The notes under the pieces are model-generated. The model saw only the letters and a list, made by a program, of their open reading frames with translations. It was not told where the DNA came from and searched no databases. From VRUE01 sp036379955 (GTDB lineage: Bacteria > Actinomycetota > Thermoleophilia > Solirubrobacterales > 70-9), in assembly GCA_036379955.1 (NCBI GenBank), contig DASVFR010000009.1, positions 1-59,067 on the forward strand: a stretch of 59,067 nucleotides of DNA. The letters are read 5' to 3'. Made by a program: the position numbers and the translations under genes. This document shows, one piece after another, positions 51,532-58,522 of the stretch. How positions within the stretch are numbered: position 1 is the first letter of the stretch; every line of letters begins with the position of its first letter.

Positions 51532-52445
51532 GCATCCTGCTCTCCAAGGAGACGACCTTCATCGTCCAGGGCATCACCGGCCGCGAGGCGGTCAACCTGA
51601 CCAGGGAGTGCCTCGACTACGGCTCCAAGGTCGTCGGCGGCGTAACGCCGGGGCGCAAGGGTCGCGAGGTGCACGGCGTGCCGGTCTTCGACACCGTCGC
51701 CCAGGCGGTCGAGCACCACGGCGGCCCGATCGACGGCTCGGTCGTCACCGTCCCCCCCGCCTTCACCAAGGACGCCGTGCTGGAGGCGATCGAGAACGGG
51801 ATCGAGCTGATCGTCGTCGTCACCGAGCGCATCCCGCGCCGCGACGTCGCCCAGATGGTCGAGCTCGCCGAGATGCGCGGCGCCCGCATCATCGGCCCCA
51901 ACTGCCTCGGCCTGATCGTGCCCGAGGTCTGCAAGATGGGCGGCATCGGCGGCCCCGCCAAGGATGCGGCCAAGGCCTACGCGCCCGGCCCGGTCGGCGT
52001 GATGAGCCGCTCCGGCGGGATGACGACGGAGATCTCCTCCTCGCTGACCCAGGCCGGCCTCGGCGTCTCCACCGCCGTCTCGATCGGCGGCGACGCGATC
52101 ATCGGCTCCACCTACGCCGAGCTGATGCCCTACTTCGAGGCCGACGAGCAGACGCAGGCGATCGTCATCTACACCGAGCCCGGCGGCCGCATGGAGGCAC
52201 AGCTCGCCGAATGGGTCAAGGACAACGACTCGCGCCTGCCGATCGTCGCCTTCATGGCCGGCAAGTTCATGGACGACGAGGAGATGAAGGGAATGAGCTT
52301 CGGCCACGCCGGCACGATCGTCGAGGGCGCCGAGGACACGGCGACGCAGAAGATCGCCCGGCTCGAAGCCGCCGGCATCCGCGTGGTCGAGCGAATCGAC
52401 GAGATCCCCGACGCGATCAAGGAGAAGCTGGGGGTGACGGCGTGA
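51528..52445 (+). CDS. sucD: Succinyl-CoA (or malate-CoA) ligase, alpha subunit-like
   Basis: A 305-residue CoA-binding subunit: TTFIVQGITGREAVNLTREC, GGVTPGRKGREVHGVPVFDT, VTVPPAF, IGPNCLGLIVPEVCKMGGIG, GVMSRSGGMTTEISSSLTQ, GVSTAVSIGGDAIIGSTYAE, and the phospho-His motif MSFGHAGTIVEG near 253-264. The C-terminus (DEIPDAIKEKLG) is normal for SucD. The Leu in GPNCLG (usually Pro-Gly after Cys) hints at a non-standard member. GTG 51528 overlaps the cupin stop; its own stop overlaps the ferredoxin-like start. Confidence 0.87.
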   Translation: MSILLSKETTFIVQGITGREAVNLTRECLDYGSKVVGGVTPGRKGREVHGVPVFDTVAQAVEHHGGPIDGSVVTVPPAFTKDAVLEAIENGIELIVVVTERIPRRDVAQMVELAEMRGARIIGPNCLGLIVPEVCKMGGIGGPAKDAAKAYAPGPVGVMSRSGGMTTEISSSLTQAGLGVSTAVSIGGDAIIGSTYAELMPYFEADEQTQAIVIYTEPGGRMEAQLAEWVKDNDSRLPIVAFMAGKFMDDEEMKGMSFGHAGTIVEGAEDTATQKIARLEAAGIRVVERIDEIPDAIKEKLGVTA

Positions 52446-52675
52446 GCGAGACGCTGAGCAAGGTCTTCATCGACGTCGAGGTCGACGCCGCTGTTGCCGG
52501 CGACGCCGAGCTCGCCCGCAAGCTGGAGGAAGTCTGCCCGGTCGACATCTTTGCGGCGACCGATGCCGGGGTCGAGATCGTCGAGCGCAACCTCGACGAG
52601 TGCGTCCTCTGCAACCTCTGCGTCGACGCCGCCCCCGAGGGCAGCGTCCGCGTCGTCAAGCTGTACGAGCGGTAG
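52442..52675 (+). CDS. One-cluster ferredoxin-like protein
   Basis: A 77-residue protein with only four cysteines: one in EEVCPVDIF near residue 32 and three in CVLCNLCVDAAPEG near 54-60. In two-cluster ferredoxins, one cluster is bound by the CP of the first motif plus the CxxCxxC of the second; exactly that set remains here, and the other cluster's ligands are gone (Ala-Pro replaces Cys-Pro after the second motif). The arrangement recalls FixX. It would carry a single [4Fe-4S]. GTG 52442 overlaps the sucD-like stop (GTGA), so it is the last gene of the coupled operon. Its redox partner is unknown. Confidence 0.75.
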   Translation: MSETLSKVFIDVEVDAAVAGDAELARKLEEVCPVDIFAATDAGVEIVERNLDECVLCNLCVDAAPEGSVRVVKLYER

Positions 52676-53339
52676 CGGCGGCCTCGTCGAGCGCTTCGCC
52701 GAGCAGGCGGGGCGGCAGCTCGACCATCTCCCGCAGGCGCTCGAGCGCGGCGCGCCCCCCCTCGACCTCGACGCCCTCGCTCTCGGGCGCCTCGTCGCCG
52801 ACCACGAGCAGCGAGATCACCGCACGCGGGTCGCCGGAGAGGATGAGGTCCGGGGTGGCCTCCTCGCCGCGCTCAGCGGCGATCCAGCCGTCGGCTATCC
52901 GCAGGTGGAAGCCGTTGCCGCCGCTGCGCAGCTGCACCGTCATCTCGACCTCCGGGGGCGGCTGCAGGATCACCCGCAGCGAGTTGGGCAGCCAGGAGGC
53001 CCCGATCTCGTCGACCTCGTCGATGCGGAAGAAGTTGAGGCCCCAGCGGGCGAGCTCGAGGATCGGCCGCTCGAGGCCCTGACCGAGCTCGGTCAGCTCG
53101 TAGACGACGCCCGACGCCGGCGCGTCGAGCTCGCGGCGGCGGACGATGCCTTCGCCCTCGAGGTCGCGCAGCCGTTTGGTCAGCACGTCGGTCGGAGCGC
53201 CGCCGACCGCCCGGTCGAGTTCGGAGAAGCGCAGCGGGCCGAGCAGGAGCTCGCGGACGATCAGCAGCGACCAGCGCTCTCCGATGCGGTCGAGAGCGCC
53301 GGCGAGGCTGCAGGCCTGGCCGTAGTTGCGACGCGTCAC
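52656..53339 (-). CDS. HxlR-type regulator fused to SCP2-like domain
   Basis: A 227-residue transcription factor. Residues ~1-100 are an HxlR winged helix (SLAGALDRIGERWSLLIVRE, LRFSELDRAVGGAPTDVLTK, RRRELDAPASGVVYELTELG). Residues ~120-220 resemble an SCP2 sterol/acyl-binding domain (NGFHLRIADGWIAAERGEEA, TPDLILSGDPRAVISLL) and could sense a lipid or acyl-CoA. GTG 53339 (VTRRNYGQACSLAG) fits the family N-terminus better than TTG 53372. It is divergent from the MmpL gene, which it may control, and its 3' end overlaps the ferredoxin-like gene by about 20 nt on the opposite strand. Confidence 0.85.
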   Translation of the reverse strand: MTRRNYGQACSLAGALDRIGERWSLLIVRELLLGPLRFSELDRAVGGAPTDVLTKRLRDLEGEGIVRRRELDAPASGVVYELTELGQGLERPILELARWGLNFFRIDEVDEIGASWLPNSLRVILQPPPEVEMTVQLRSGGNGFHLRIADGWIAAERGEEATPDLILSGDPRAVISLLVVGDEAPESEGVEVEGGRAALERLREMVELPPRLLGEALDEAAATARTA

Positions 53340-53360
53340 GGCTCGGATTCTATCACTCAA

Positions 53361-53400
53361 TTTGAAGTTCAAAGTACATACTTGGAATTCTGGTACAGTC
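53361..53400. promoter_or_regulatory. Divergent promoter/operator between HxlR and mmpL
   Basis: AT-rich segment with TTGAA-G-TTCAA (53362-53372) and AGTA-CA-TACT (53373-53382), both palindromic. TACAGT at 53394-53399 is a possible -10 for mmpL. The repeats are good candidates for HxlR binding. Confidence 0.45.
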
Positions 53401-53448
53401 TCCGCGCATTGGTGCTCTCACGTCCACCCCGACCCACGCGTTGAACCG

Positions 53449-55581
53449 ATGATGAACCGGATCGCCGACCTGACCTGGACGCGGCCCAAGCAGGTTCTCG
53501 CCGTGGTCGGGGCGTTCGCCCTGCTTGCCGTCTTCTTCGGTCACGACGTCGAGCATCATCTGAAGGCCGCCGGCTTCACCGATCCGAGCTCCGAGAGCGA
53601 GGAAGCAACGCGGGTCCTGCGCGACTCGCTCGGCTACGACCCCAACCCGGCGATCGTCCTCGTCGTCCGCTCGCCCGATGGCGGCCCCCTCGACCTCGCC
53701 GACCCCACCGTGCGGCGCGAGGTCGACCAGCTCGCCGCCGGCATGGCAAAGGTCGAGTACGTCGGCCACGTCGTCAACCCGCTGCGCGAACCCCGCGCCG
53801 GCGCCGCGCTGATAGCCAAGGACGGCGAATCGCTGGCGATCGCCGGCGACCTCTCGACCAACGACGTCGAGGACTCGGGGGGCATCGCCGCCGAACGGGT
53901 GAAGAAGCTCGCCGACGCCAGCCCGCTCGACGTCGCCGAGGGCGGCTTCGCCCAGGGCTTCAACGAGACCAACGACCAGACCCGCGAGGACCTGACCAAG
54001 GCCGAGCTGATCGCCTTCCCGGTGCTGGCGCTCTTCCTCCTCTTCGTCTTCCGCGGCGTCGTCGCGGCCGGGATCCCGCTCCTGATCGGCGGCATCTCGA
54101 TCGTCGGCACGCTGCTCGTGCTGCGGATCATGTCGGGCTTCGTCGACACCTCGGTCTTCGCCCTCAACGTCGCCACCGGCCTCAGCCTCGGGCTCGCGGT
54201 CGACTACGCGCTGCTGATGGTCTCGCGATATCGCGAGGAGCTCGAGCGCGACGGCGCGACGCGTGAGGTGCACCGGCGCACGGTGACGACCGCCGGGCGC
54301 ACCGCCGCCTTCTCGGGGATGACGGTCGCCGCGGCGATGGCGGCTCTGGTCGTCATGCCGCAGCGCTTCCTCTACTCGATGGCCGTCGCCGGCGCCTCGG
54401 TCGCCGTGCTCTCCTCCGTGATTGCGATCCTCGTCGTGCCGTCGCTGCTGGCGCTGCTCGGCACCCGCATCGACGCGCTCTCGATCCGCCGCGGCGGCGC
54501 CGTCTCGGACACCTCCGACGGCTGGTACCGGCTCGCGCGCGGGGTGATGCGGCGGCCGGTCGCGGTGGCGCTGACCAGCTCGGCGCTGCTGCTCGCCGCG
54601 GCCGCCCCCCTGCTCTGGACCACGCTGACCGGGCCGAGCGCGGAAGCGGTCCCGCCGGGCAAGCCCTCCTACGACGCCTACCGCTATCTGGAAGCGCACT
54701 ACCCACGCGACGTGACCGAGGCGGTCACCGTCGCCGTCGACGGTCGCGCCGGCGACGCCCAGCTCGTCGCCTTCCACAAACGAATCGAAGGGGTCGGCGA
54801 CGTGGTCGGCGGCGCTCCCTTCGTGCGCACCCCCGGCGACGTCGCCTACGCCAACTTCGCCCTCGCCCAGCCGGCTCTCTCGAACGCCTCCCAGGACGCC
54901 GTGCGCGAGATCCGCGGGCTCGAGCCGCCTGGCTCCGCCAGCGTCCTCGTCTCCGGCAACTCAGCCCGCTTCATCGACCAGAAGCAGAGCCTGATCGAAC
55001 ACGCGCCGCTGGTCGTCGCGATCATCGCCCTGACCACGATCCTCGTCCTCTTCCTGCTCACCGGCTCGGTGCTGCTGCCGCTGAAGACGCTGGTGATGAA
55101 CTCGCTGACCCTGGGCGCGACGCTCGGCATCCTCGTCCTCGCCTTCCAGGACGGCTGGCTCGACGGCCCGCTCGGCTACACGGGGCCGGCGGCGATCGAG
55201 GTGACCAGCCTCGTCTTCCTCTTCGCCGTGATCTTCGGCCTGGCGACCGACTACGCGGTGCTGGTGATGGCGCGGATCAAGGAGCGCCACGACGCCGGCG
55301 ACTCCAACGAGGAGGCGGTCGCGGTCGGCATCGGCCGTACCGGCCGCGTGATCACCGCTGCCGCGGTGGCGATCGCGATCGTCTTCCTCGCCTTCGGCGT
55401 CAGCTCCGTCTTCTTCGTCAAGCAGATCGCGATCGGGATGGCCTTCGGCGTGATGATCGACGCCACCATCGTCCGCGCCCTCCTAGTCCCCTCCCTGATG
55501 CGTCTCTTCGGCGAGTGGAACTGGTGGGCCCCGAAACCTCTGCGTCGCGTATACGCGCGGCTCGGTTTCTCCGAGGCGTAG
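53449..55581 (+). CDS. MmpL/RND-family membrane transporter
   Basis: A 710-residue RND-type protein, half the size of proteobacterial RND pumps, with two repeats of one helix, an extracytoplasmic domain and five helices. The MmpL signatures are LSLGLAVDYALLMVSRYREE and FLFAVIFGLATDYAVLVMAR, with the proton-relay Asp-Tyr pairs. The large external domains lie at ~40-190 and ~395-530. MmpL proteins export lipids or glycolipids or drugs. ATG 53449 is used (ATG 53452 follows at once). Divergent HxlR-SCP2 suggests lipid-responsive control. Confidence 0.88.
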   Translation: MMNRIADLTWTRPKQVLAVVGAFALLAVFFGHDVEHHLKAAGFTDPSSESEEATRVLRDSLGYDPNPAIVLVVRSPDGGPLDLADPTVRREVDQLAAGMAKVEYVGHVVNPLREPRAGAALIAKDGESLAIAGDLSTNDVEDSGGIAAERVKKLADASPLDVAEGGFAQGFNETNDQTREDLTKAELIAFPVLALFLLFVFRGVVAAGIPLLIGGISIVGTLLVLRIMSGFVDTSVFALNVATGLSLGLAVDYALLMVSRYREELERDGATREVHRRTVTTAGRTAAFSGMTVAAAMAALVVMPQRFLYSMAVAGASVAVLSSVIAILVVPSLLALLGTRIDALSIRRGGAVSDTSDGWYRLARGVMRRPVAVALTSSALLLAAAAPLLWTTLTGPSAEAVPPGKPSYDAYRYLEAHYPRDVTEAVTVAVDGRAGDAQLVAFHKRIEGVGDVVGGAPFVRTPGDVAYANFALAQPALSNASQDAVREIRGLEPPGSASVLVSGNSARFIDQKQSLIEHAPLVVAIIALTTILVLFLLTGSVLLPLKTLVMNSLTLGATLGILVLAFQDGWLDGPLGYTGPAAIEVTSLVFLFAVIFGLATDYAVLVMARIKERHDAGDSNEEAVAVGIGRTGRVITAAAVAIAIVFLAFGVSSVFFVKQIAIGMAFGVMIDATIVRALLVPSLMRLFGEWNWWAPKPLRRVYARLGFSEA

Positions 55582-55591
55582 CCAGTCGAGG

Positions 55592-55686
55592 CGCCGGGTG
55601 GGGTGCTCTCCCGTCCTGACAAAAGGCGGCCTAATTAGGCCGCCTTTTTGAGTATCCACCAGTTCGGGAGGGCACCCCACCCGGCG
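55592..55686. terminator. Nested terminator: outer 22-bp stem, inner hairpin
   Basis: Inner perfect hairpin AAAAGGCGGCCTAA/TTAGGCCGCCTTTT (55621-55634 with 55635-55648) is a textbook Rho-independent terminator for mmpL. It is enclosed by an outer stem of 22 positions with one G-T (55592-55613 with 55665-55686). Confidence 0.85.
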
Positions 55687-55696
55687 TCCTCAAGTG

Positions 55697-55743
55697 CTGA
55701 CTTCGTCTTTTGTTCCGCTATCCGGAACGAAAGACGAAGTCAG
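55697..55743. repeat. 47-bp hairpin, copy 2
   Basis: Arms 55697-55717 and 55723-55743 pair over 21 positions with one G-T; loop CTATC. The arm differs from the copy at 42894-42944 at one base (T for A before GTTCCG, with G for T opposite). It lies just after the nested terminator and 34 nt before the thiolase promoter. Confidence 0.8.
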
Positions 55744-55776
55744 TGTGTGCGGAGCGTCACGGGGGTAGATTGGACC

Positions 55777-55815
55777 TTGACACTGATCGATGTCTCGTTA
55801 ATCTCTACATCGATC
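55777..55815 (+). promoter_or_regulatory. Promoter and operator of thiolase operon
   Basis: TTGACA (55777-55782), 16-nt spacer, TAATCT (55799-55804). A perfect inverted repeat, GATCGATGT (55785-55793) and ACATCGATC (55807-55815), flanks the -10, which is the expected layout for a repressor such as a TetR-family acyl-CoA-responsive regulator. The regulator is not identified. Confidence 0.55.
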
Positions 55816-55839
55816 CCTGTAACGAAAGGTTGACCTTCC

Positions 55840-57135
55840 TTGATCGATAAGCCTCGCCGCGTTGCCGTCGTCGGCGGCAACCGGATTCCCTTTGCGCGCT
55901 CGAATTCCGTCTATTCGCGCGCTTCCAACCAAGACATGCTCACGGCAACCCTGGATGGGCTCATCAGCCGCTTCTCCCTCGAGGGCGAGAGGCTGGGCGA
56001 GGTCGCCGGCGGCGCGGTGCTCAAGCACTCGCGCGACCGCGACTTGACCCGCGAGAGCGTGCTCGGCACGCGGCTTGCGCCCGAGACCCCCGCCTATGAC
56101 GTGCAGCAGGCCTGCGGCACCGGCCTGGAGACGACGATCCTCGTCGCCAACAAGATCGCCCTCGGCCAGATCGACGCCGGCATCGCCTGCGGCGCCGACA
56201 CCACCTCCGACGCGCCGATCGGCCTCAACGAGGATCTGCGCGAGATCCTGCTCGACGCCAACCGCGAGAAGTCGAACCTCGGCCGGGTGCGCCAGCTGAC
56301 CAGGGTCCGCCCCACTCACCTCGTCCCCTCGATCCCACGCAACGAGGAGCCCCGCACAGGCCTCTCGATGGGCGAGCACTGCGCGATCATGGCCGCCGAG
56401 TGGGAAGTGTCGCGCGAGGAGCAGGACGAGCTCGCGGTCGCCAGCCACCATAAGCTCGCCGCCGCCTACGAGCGTGGCTTCCTCGACGATCTCGTCAACC
56501 CCTACCTCGGCCTCGAGCGCGACCAGAACCTGCGGCCGGATTCGACGCCGGAGAAGCTGGCCAAGCTCGGCCCGGTCTTCGGCGGCGAGGAGGGAACGAT
56601 GACCGCCGCCAACTCGACCCCGCTCAGCGACGGCGCCTCGGCGGTGCTACTCGCCAGCGAGGAGTGGGCGAAGGAGCACGACCTGCCGGTCCTCGCCTAC
56701 TTCGCCGAGGGCCAGACCGCGGCCGTCGACCACGACCACAAGCGAGAGGGCCTGCTGATGGCGCCCGCCTACGCGATGCCGACGATGCTCGACCGCGCCG
56801 GTCTCGCCCTCCAGGACTTCGACCTCTACGAGATCCACGAGGCCTTCGCCGCGCAGGTGCTCTGCACGCTTAAGGCCTGGGAGGACGAGTCCTTCTGCCG
56901 CGAGCGGCTCGGGCGCGAGGCGCCGCTCGGCGCGATCGACCGCAAGAAGCTCAACGTCAACGGCGGCTCGCTCGCCGCCGGCCACCCGTTCGCCGCGACC
57001 GGCGGGCGGATCGTCGCCGCCCTCGCCAAGGAGCTGAGCGAGCGCGGTGGCGGCCGCGGCGCGATCAGCATCTGCGCCGCCGCCGGCCAGGGCGTCGTCG
57101 CCATCCTCGAAGGCCCGGAAGGAGCCAGAAAATGA
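55840..57135 (+). CDS. fadA2: Acetyl-CoA C-acetyltransferase/thiolase (FadA2-like)
   Basis: A 431-residue thiolase, predicted to condense two acetyl-CoA to acetoacetyl-CoA (or the reverse). Active-site residues are visible: Cys92 in QQACGTGLETT, His in NVNGGSLAAGHPFAATGGR near 376-394, and the second Cys in SICAAAGQGV near 411-420. YEIHEAFAAQVLCTL is the usual NEAFA region. As I recall, in mycobacteria a FadA2/FabG4/HtdX gene group has the same make-up, although there the thiolase is divergent. TTG 55840 has AAAGG upstream. Expression probably starts at the promoter at 55777. Confidence 0.88.
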   Translation: MIDKPRRVAVVGGNRIPFARSNSVYSRASNQDMLTATLDGLISRFSLEGERLGEVAGGAVLKHSRDRDLTRESVLGTRLAPETPAYDVQQACGTGLETTILVANKIALGQIDAGIACGADTTSDAPIGLNEDLREILLDANREKSNLGRVRQLTRVRPTHLVPSIPRNEEPRTGLSMGEHCAIMAAEWEVSREEQDELAVASHHKLAAAYERGFLDDLVNPYLGLERDQNLRPDSTPEKLAKLGPVFGGEEGTMTAANSTPLSDGASAVLLASEEWAKEHDLPVLAYFAEGQTAAVDHDHKREGLLMAPAYAMPTMLDRAGLALQDFDLYEIHEAFAAQVLCTLKAWEDESFCRERLGREAPLGAIDRKKLNVNGGSLAAGHPFAATGGRIVAALAKELSERGGGRGAISICAAAGQGVVAILEGPEGARK

Positions 57136-57136
57136 G

Positions 57137-57185
57137 CTTCCGGTGCGCCTTTTACGGTCATAAACCACATAAAGCGCACCGGAAG
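57137..57185 (+). promoter_or_regulatory. Intercistronic hairpin touching fabG4 ribosome site
   Basis: Perfect 12-bp arms, CTTCCGGTGCGC (57137-57148) and GCGCACCGGAAG (57174-57185). The right arm runs into the strong ribosome site AAGGAGGT (57183-57190) of the reductase gene. It could stabilise the upstream mRNA or tune reductase translation. Confidence 0.55.
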
Positions 57186-57199
57186 GAGGTGGGGTGGCG

Positions 57200-58522
57200 A
57201 TGAGCGACCTCTACTCGCGCGTCGTCAATTCTCCCCCGGGCCGTCTGGTCGCTCCGCGCGTGGGCCTGCCGCGACCGGTCGAGCTCGAGCGCCGGGCCTC
57301 GCACGGAGCGGAGGTCTCCGGTGCCGTGCTGGCCGGCGGCGCTCCCGGCGGCCGTCTCGGCAAGCAGCTCGAGCGCCTGCTCGGCGAGCTCGGCGCGCCG
57401 CGGCCCGAGAAGTCCGACTCGCCGGTAAAGGCACTCGTCTTCGACGCCACCGGGATCTTCGACTCGACCCAGCTGGTCGAGCTGCAGCGCTTCTTCTATC
57501 CGAACGTCAAGCGCGTCCAGACCTCCGGTCGGGTCGTCGTCCTCGGCACGCCGCCGGCCGGCCTGCCGGCGCGCGCCGCGACCGCGCAGCGCGCGCTCGA
57601 GGGCTTCACCCGCTCGCTCGGCAAGGAGATCGGCCGCGGCATCGCGGTGCAGCTCGTCCACGTCGCCGAGGGCGCCGAGGACCAGCTCGACTCGACCCTG
57701 CGCTTCCTCCTCTCGCCCCGCTCCGCCTACGTCTCCGGGCAGGTGGTCGAGGTCGGCGCTCCGGTAGCCAAGGCGGCGACGATCGACTGGTCGCTGCCGC
57801 TCGACGGCAAGATCGCGCTGATCACCGGCGCCTCGCGCGGCATCGGCGAGGCGATCGCCGAGACCCTGCACCGCGACGGCGCTGGCCTCGTCCTGCTCGA
57901 CGTCCCCGCCCTGGCTCCCGATCTGGCCAAGGTCGCCAAGCGCCTCGACGCCGAGACGATCGAGGTCGACATCACCGACGAGGAGGCGCCGCAACGGATT
58001 GCCAAAGAGCTCGCCGGCGGCGTCGACGTCGTCGTCCACAACGCCGGCGTCACCCGCGACCGCACGATCGCCAAGATGCCGGAGGATCGCTGGACGTCGC
58101 TGATGGAGATCAACCTCTCCAGCGAGGAGCGGATCGACGACGAGCTGCTGGAGCGGGGGCTGCTCCGCGACAACGGTCGCATCGTCTGCGTCTCCTCGAT
58201 GAGCGGGGTCGCCGGCAACTCGGGACAGACCAACTACGCGACCTCGAAGGCGGGCGTGATCGGCATGGTCGAGGCGCTGGCGCCCGAGCTGGCCAAGCGC
58301 AAGGCGACGATCAACGCGGTCGCCCCCGGTTTCATCGAGACGCGGATGACCGACGCGATGCCGATCGGCGTGCGCGAAGCAGGGCGGCGGATGAACAGCA
58401 TGTCGCAGGGCGGGCTGCCGGTCGACGTCGCCGAGACGATCGCCTGGTTCGCGAGCCCGGCCTCGACCGGAGTCAACGGCAACGTCGTCCGCGTCTGCGG
58501 GCAGAGCCTGCTGGGGGCGTGA
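57200..58522 (+). CDS. fabG4: FabG4-like 3-oxoacyl-CoA/ACP reductase
   Basis: A 440-residue high-molecular-weight FabG. Residues 1-190 are a degenerate Rossmann-like domain; residues ~195-440 are the active ketoreductase. The latter has ITGASRGIGEAIAETL (cofactor loop), NAGVTRDRTIAKM, and SSMSGVAGNSGQTNYATSK, with the Ser-Tyr-Lys catalytic set. It would reduce acetoacetyl-CoA to 3-hydroxybutyryl-CoA or longer homologues. ATG 57200 is preferred over GTG 57194 for spacing (9 nt) from AAGGAGGT. The stop overlaps the next ATG (TGATG). Confidence 0.88.
   Translation: MSDLYSRVVNSPPGRLVAPRVGLPRPVELERRASHGAEVSGAVLAGGAPGGRLGKQLERLLGELGAPRPEKSDSPVKALVFDATGIFDSTQLVELQRFFYPNVKRVQTSGRVVVLGTPPAGLPARAATAQRALEGFTRSLGKEIGRGIAVQLVHVAEGAEDQLDSTLRFLLSPRSAYVSGQVVEVGAPVAKAATIDWSLPLDGKIALITGASRGIGEAIAETLHRDGAGLVLLDVPALAPDLAKVAKRLDAETIEVDITDEEAPQRIAKELAGGVDVVVHNAGVTRDRTIAKMPEDRWTSLMEINLSSEERIDDELLERGLLRDNGRIVCVSSMSGVAGNSGQTNYATSKAGVIGMVEALAPELAKRKATINAVAPGFIETRMTDAMPIGVREAGRRMNSMSQGGLPVDVAETIAWFASPASTGVNGNVVRVCGQSLLGA

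Noticed and set aside
53353..54777. Long - strand open frame opposite mmpL
   Set aside because: Arg/Asp/His-rich shadow of the MmpL frame.
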